Origin: Bacteroidales bacterium
GTDB lineage: Bacteria > Bacteroidota > Bacteroidia > Bacteroidales > VadinHA17
Reading direction: 5' to 3'
DNA: 7,694 bases
Assembly: GCA_031285575.1 (NCBI GenBank)
Contig: JAITVX010000183.1
Span: forward strand, 1-7,694
How positions within the stretch are numbered: position 1 is the first letter of the stretch; the number at the start of each line of letters is the position of its first letter. This document shows positions 5,783 through 7,694 of this stretch, in pieces. Under the pieces are notes generated by a model. It was not told the DNA's origin. It saw nothing but the letters and a program-made list of their open reading frames with translations, and did no database searches. The position numbers and the translations under genes are program-made.

Positions 5783-6928
5783 TCAAAACACGGCAAACTT
5801 GCTGTTGCCGGTTCCGCAGACGGCAATACATTCTATCTCTATAAGCCAGCCCGGGCGGCATACGGGCGCCCATACAATAACCTTTGGTATGTTGGGGTAT
5901 GCCCCTTCCAGATACATTGAAACGGTGCGGCAGTCGGCCGTGTCGCGCAGATATACTGTCATCTGCGCCACGTCGGTCATCGTTGCGCCGCCTTCGCCGA
6001 GCAGCACTTCTATGTTTTCGAGCGTGCGTTCGGTCTGCCTTCCAATGTCGAGCGGAGCTACAATCTGCCCGGTGTTGTCGATACTTGCCGTGCCGCTTAC
6101 GAATATGTGCCGGCGGTCGCCGTAATCGACCGCCGTGGCGCGCTCGAATGTTACGCCATACTCGTGCGTAGGGTTGAGGTGCGTGGAGCCTTTGAGGTAG
6201 GTAATCTGCTCCGCGCCAATGCCTGCAATGGCATAGGCGTCCATCAGCACTGTTGTTTCGGGGTGTATGTATTTGCCCTCGATGCCTGTGCTGGCAAGGT
6301 AGTGCGTGCGCTTCGACAGGCCGAGTTCGTGGAAATAGAGCTTGCGGGCCTTCACCATGCCGGCGTAGTGCGTATCGACTCCCTGCACGTATATCCATGT
6401 GCGGATGGCGTTGGCGGCCAGCGTGCAGCCGTCGTTCTGCAGCTTGCCCGTGTAGTGGCACAGTATTGCTTCGGTCTGCATAAACTCGCAGGGCTTGTGG
6501 TTGTGCATCTGCATGTCGAACAGGTGCCGGTAGGCCGAACGCTCCATGGCAATGGCGTTTTCGCCGTTTGGCGTTACCGTTGCATTTTCAACAAAGTATG
6601 CCCACAGCGCCACTTTCGCGCCGTTCACGGGCGGTTGCTGCACAACGGAAACGGCTGCGTGTGTGCTGCCGGCATTGCGCAGAAACGGTTCGTGGTTTAC
6701 GGCGTCGCTCACAAAATAGCGCTTCAGCACAAGCGTTGCTGAAGCGGGCAGTATTTCCGCGGCAAGGTGCTTCAGCGCTTTGCCTATGTTGGCATACTGC
6801 GTTTCGGCGTTAAGCAGCATATTGCTGCCTTCGATGAAGGCGTGGTATTCGCCGGCGCTGTTCCTTTCAAAGGAAGAGAAGCGGATGCTGACGGAGAGGT
6901 TGTTTAATAATATGGTTGTATGTTTCAT
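5783..6928 (-). CDS. Rid/YjgF-like protein with chorismatase-like architecture (381 aa)
   Basis: The C-terminal part, about residues 272-372, is a RidA/YjgF domain: FVSGTASID, then a helix with RQTERTLENIEVLLGEGG, and the ending WLIEIECIAV. Residues 174-240 (IRTWIYVQGVD ... ASTGI) resemble the region N-terminal to the Rid-like half in FkbO/Hyg5 chorismatases (R-x-W-x-Y and a TGIG-like turn). Length is also nearer to chorismatases than to the roughly 130-aa RidA. By hand alignment the Arg105 of RidA that anchors the substrate carboxylate is Lys349 here, while Glu120 is kept as Glu364, so ordinary imine deaminase activity is doubtful. No signal peptide is present; it is probably cytoplasmic. 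The start ATG is 3 nt after the stop of the haem lipoprotein gene, which places it in the same operon. Substrate unknown; chorismate is a guess from architecture only. Confidence 0.7.
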   Translation of the reverse strand: MKHTTILLNNLSVSIRFSSFERNSAGEYHAFIEGSNMLLNAETQYANIGKALKHLAAEILPASATLVLKRYFVSDAVNHEPFLRNAGSTHAAVSVVQQPPVNGAKVALWAYFVENATVTPNGENAIAMERSAYRHLFDMQMHNHKPCEFMQTEAILCHYTGKLQNDGCTLAANAIRTWIYVQGVDTHYAGMVKARKLYFHELGLSKRTHYLASTGIEGKYIHPETTVLMDAYAIAGIGAEQITYLKGSTHLNPTHEYGVTFERATAVDYGDRRHIFVSGTASIDNTGQIVAPLDIGRQTERTLENIEVLLGEGGATMTDVAQMTVYLRDTADCRTVSMYLEGAYPNIPKVIVWAPVCRPGWLIEIECIAVCGTGNSKFAVF

Positions 6929-6931
6929 GTT

Positions 6932-7633
6932 CTATTCTGTATTGCCCGACATAATCCACGCGCTGATGAGCGCAACATCGTCGGCGGCGTCGAGCGTGGA
7001 GAGTGTGGTGTGGTTGGTTGTAACGGTTTCGGGGCGCGATGTAAGCACGTCTATCAGAAAGCTGTTGCGGATGCTGTGTTTCGCAACGCGGTATTTGTCG
7101 GAATTGTCTGCGTTGGCCGGCACGCCTGCCAGCTGCCCGTATGCATTGCCCTCGGTGAGGTTGAGGCCGGCGGCCATGCCGCCGGCGCCGTGGCACTGTA
7201 TGCACTGCGGCGTGAATACCTGCGCCTGTATGCGGCTGAAGGTGGCCAGATCGACCGTTTCGGCTATGTTCATATCGGGAACGGTGTTGTCTATGCGAAA
7301 TTCGCGGAACACATACCTTGTTTTGTTTTCGTTCTTTTCTGCCAGCGCAAGCGCCATGCGGTCGGCTCCGCGCGGCACGGTTTGCAGGGGCGTTGCATTC
7401 CATGTGTCGCCGGCCGGTGCAACTGTTTCAAACGCCAGCGGGTAGGGCGACGTGCCTGTGAAGGCGCCCCATACGATGCGGTAGTTCTGCGGGAAGGCTC
7501 CGGTGTTTGCAAACCTGAAGGTGGCGTGTATATTCATTTGCACCTCTTCCGGATGCCGCTGTTCGGGATAAATGTCGCCGCTGTCGCATGAAGCGGCGAG
7601 CAGGAGGCAAAGGGGCAGTGCGTAGCGTATCAT
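6932..7633 (-). CDS. Lipoprotein with single c-type haem motif (CIQCH)
   Basis: A 233-residue envelope protein. The N-terminus MIRYALPLCLLLAASC is a lipoprotein signal peptide with cleavage expected before Cys16. Residues about 33-125 look like a beta-rich domain I do not recognise. Residues 130-230 contain CIQCH (144-148), the covalent haem c attachment motif, followed by GLNLTEGNAYGQLAGVPA (156-173) and the closing SAWIMSG (224-230). This pattern resembles the short cytochrome c-like domains found in Planctomycetes and Bacteroidota lipoproteins (PSCyt1-like). Met153 or Met229 could be the distal ligand; I cannot tell which. It probably carries electrons at the periplasmic or surface face of a membrane. 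It lies 18 nt after the stop of a gene with an outer-membrane barrel C-terminus, and 3 nt before the Rid-like gene, so the three are likely one operon. Confidence 0.75.
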   Translation of the reverse strand: MIRYALPLCLLLAASCDSGDIYPEQRHPEEVQMNIHATFRFANTGAFPQNYRIVWGAFTGTSPYPLAFETVAPAGDTWNATPLQTVPRGADRMALALAEKNENKTRYVFREFRIDNTVPDMNIAETVDLATFSRIQAQVFTPQCIQCHGAGGMAAGLNLTEGNAYGQLAGVPANADNSDKYRVAKHSIRNSFLIDVLTSRPETVTTNHTTLSTLDAADDVALISAWIMSGNTE

Positions 7634-7651
7634 TGTTGCGTGCTGTTTGTT

Positions 7652-7694
7652 TTAAAATGAGAACTGAAGCATTGCCTGCAGGGCGTGCTGCGCC
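7652..7694 (-). CDS. C-terminal end of a probable outer-membrane beta-barrel protein (partial)
   Basis: Reading leftwards from the window edge, one frame gives AQHALQAMLQFSF followed by TAA at 7652-7654. A final amphipathic strand with alternating hydrophobic residues and a terminal Phe is the classic Bam-recognised C-terminus of outer-membrane barrels. The 18-nt gap to the lipoprotein ATG, and the same strand, support an operon. Only 13 codons are visible, so the family cannot be named. Confidence 0.5.
   Translation of the reverse strand, partial: AQHALQAMLQFSF

Noticed and set aside
5670..6461. 263-codon minus-strand open frame overlapping the Rid-like gene in another frame
   Set aside because: Very rich in Arg, His and Ala, without domain features; it runs across the murA end and the convergent junction.
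6107..7591. Long plus-strand open frames of 211, 221 and 223 codons opposite the Rid-like and lipoprotein genes
   Set aside because: They are antisense to genes with recognisable motifs (Rid ending, lipobox, CIQCH), and long shadow frames are expected in this GC-richer part.

Overview
The window reads as a chromosomal segment of a Bacteroidota bacterium, most likely of the Bacteroidales type. Evidence: a DUF4290 protein (a family I know only from Bacteroidota) translationally coupled to murA; starts preceded by A-rich leaders rather than Shine-Dalgarno sequences; and at least one clear Bacteroidota sigma-factor promoter (TTG, 20 nt, TAGCTTTG) ahead of that pair. No mobile element, tRNA, rRNA or CRISPR array is visible.

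Layout, left to right. Positions 1-424 are non-coding: an A/G/T-only repetitive stretch, two small palindromes and a possible promoter for xerD (425-1324, +), the tyrosine recombinase of chromosome-dimer resolution. xerD runs tail to tail, 1 nt apart, into a minus-strand GNAT-like acetyltransferase gene (1326-2447). A divergent AT-rich gap (2448-2706) holds one GC-rich, well-folded element (2551-2596). Then comes a six-helix membrane protein with a histidine-rich loop, probably a Ni/Co-type metal transporter (2707-3417, +), followed by a possible terminator.

Positions 3418-3774 are a gene-free region unusually dense in inverted repeats. Its centre is a tandem array of five 23-bp units (3498-3612), each a small hairpin plus a 7-nt linker. 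The stem of the first unit differs from the others at three positions, and all three changes are compensated on the opposite arm. The region ends in the promoter of the DUF4290-murA pair (3775-5777, +). This MurA has Asp where the usual fosfomycin-target Cys lies.

The right end (5783-7694) is a minus-strand gene cluster, transcribed right to left. It begins with the last codons of a protein with an outer-membrane beta-barrel type C-terminus (7652-7694). Next is a secreted lipoprotein with one c-type haem motif CIQCH (6932-7633), then, after 3 nt, a 381-aa protein with a Rid/YjgF-like C-terminal half and an N-terminal part resembling FkbO/Hyg5 chorismatases (5783-6928). The first two suggest an envelope redox function. 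Why the third is cotranscribed with them is not evident.

Housekeeping functions (chromosome segregation, peptidoglycan precursor synthesis) are therefore interleaved with accessory functions (metal transport, envelope cytochrome). The least explained parts are the hairpin array at 3498-3612, the folded element at 2551-2596 and the Rid/haem-lipoprotein/barrel cluster.
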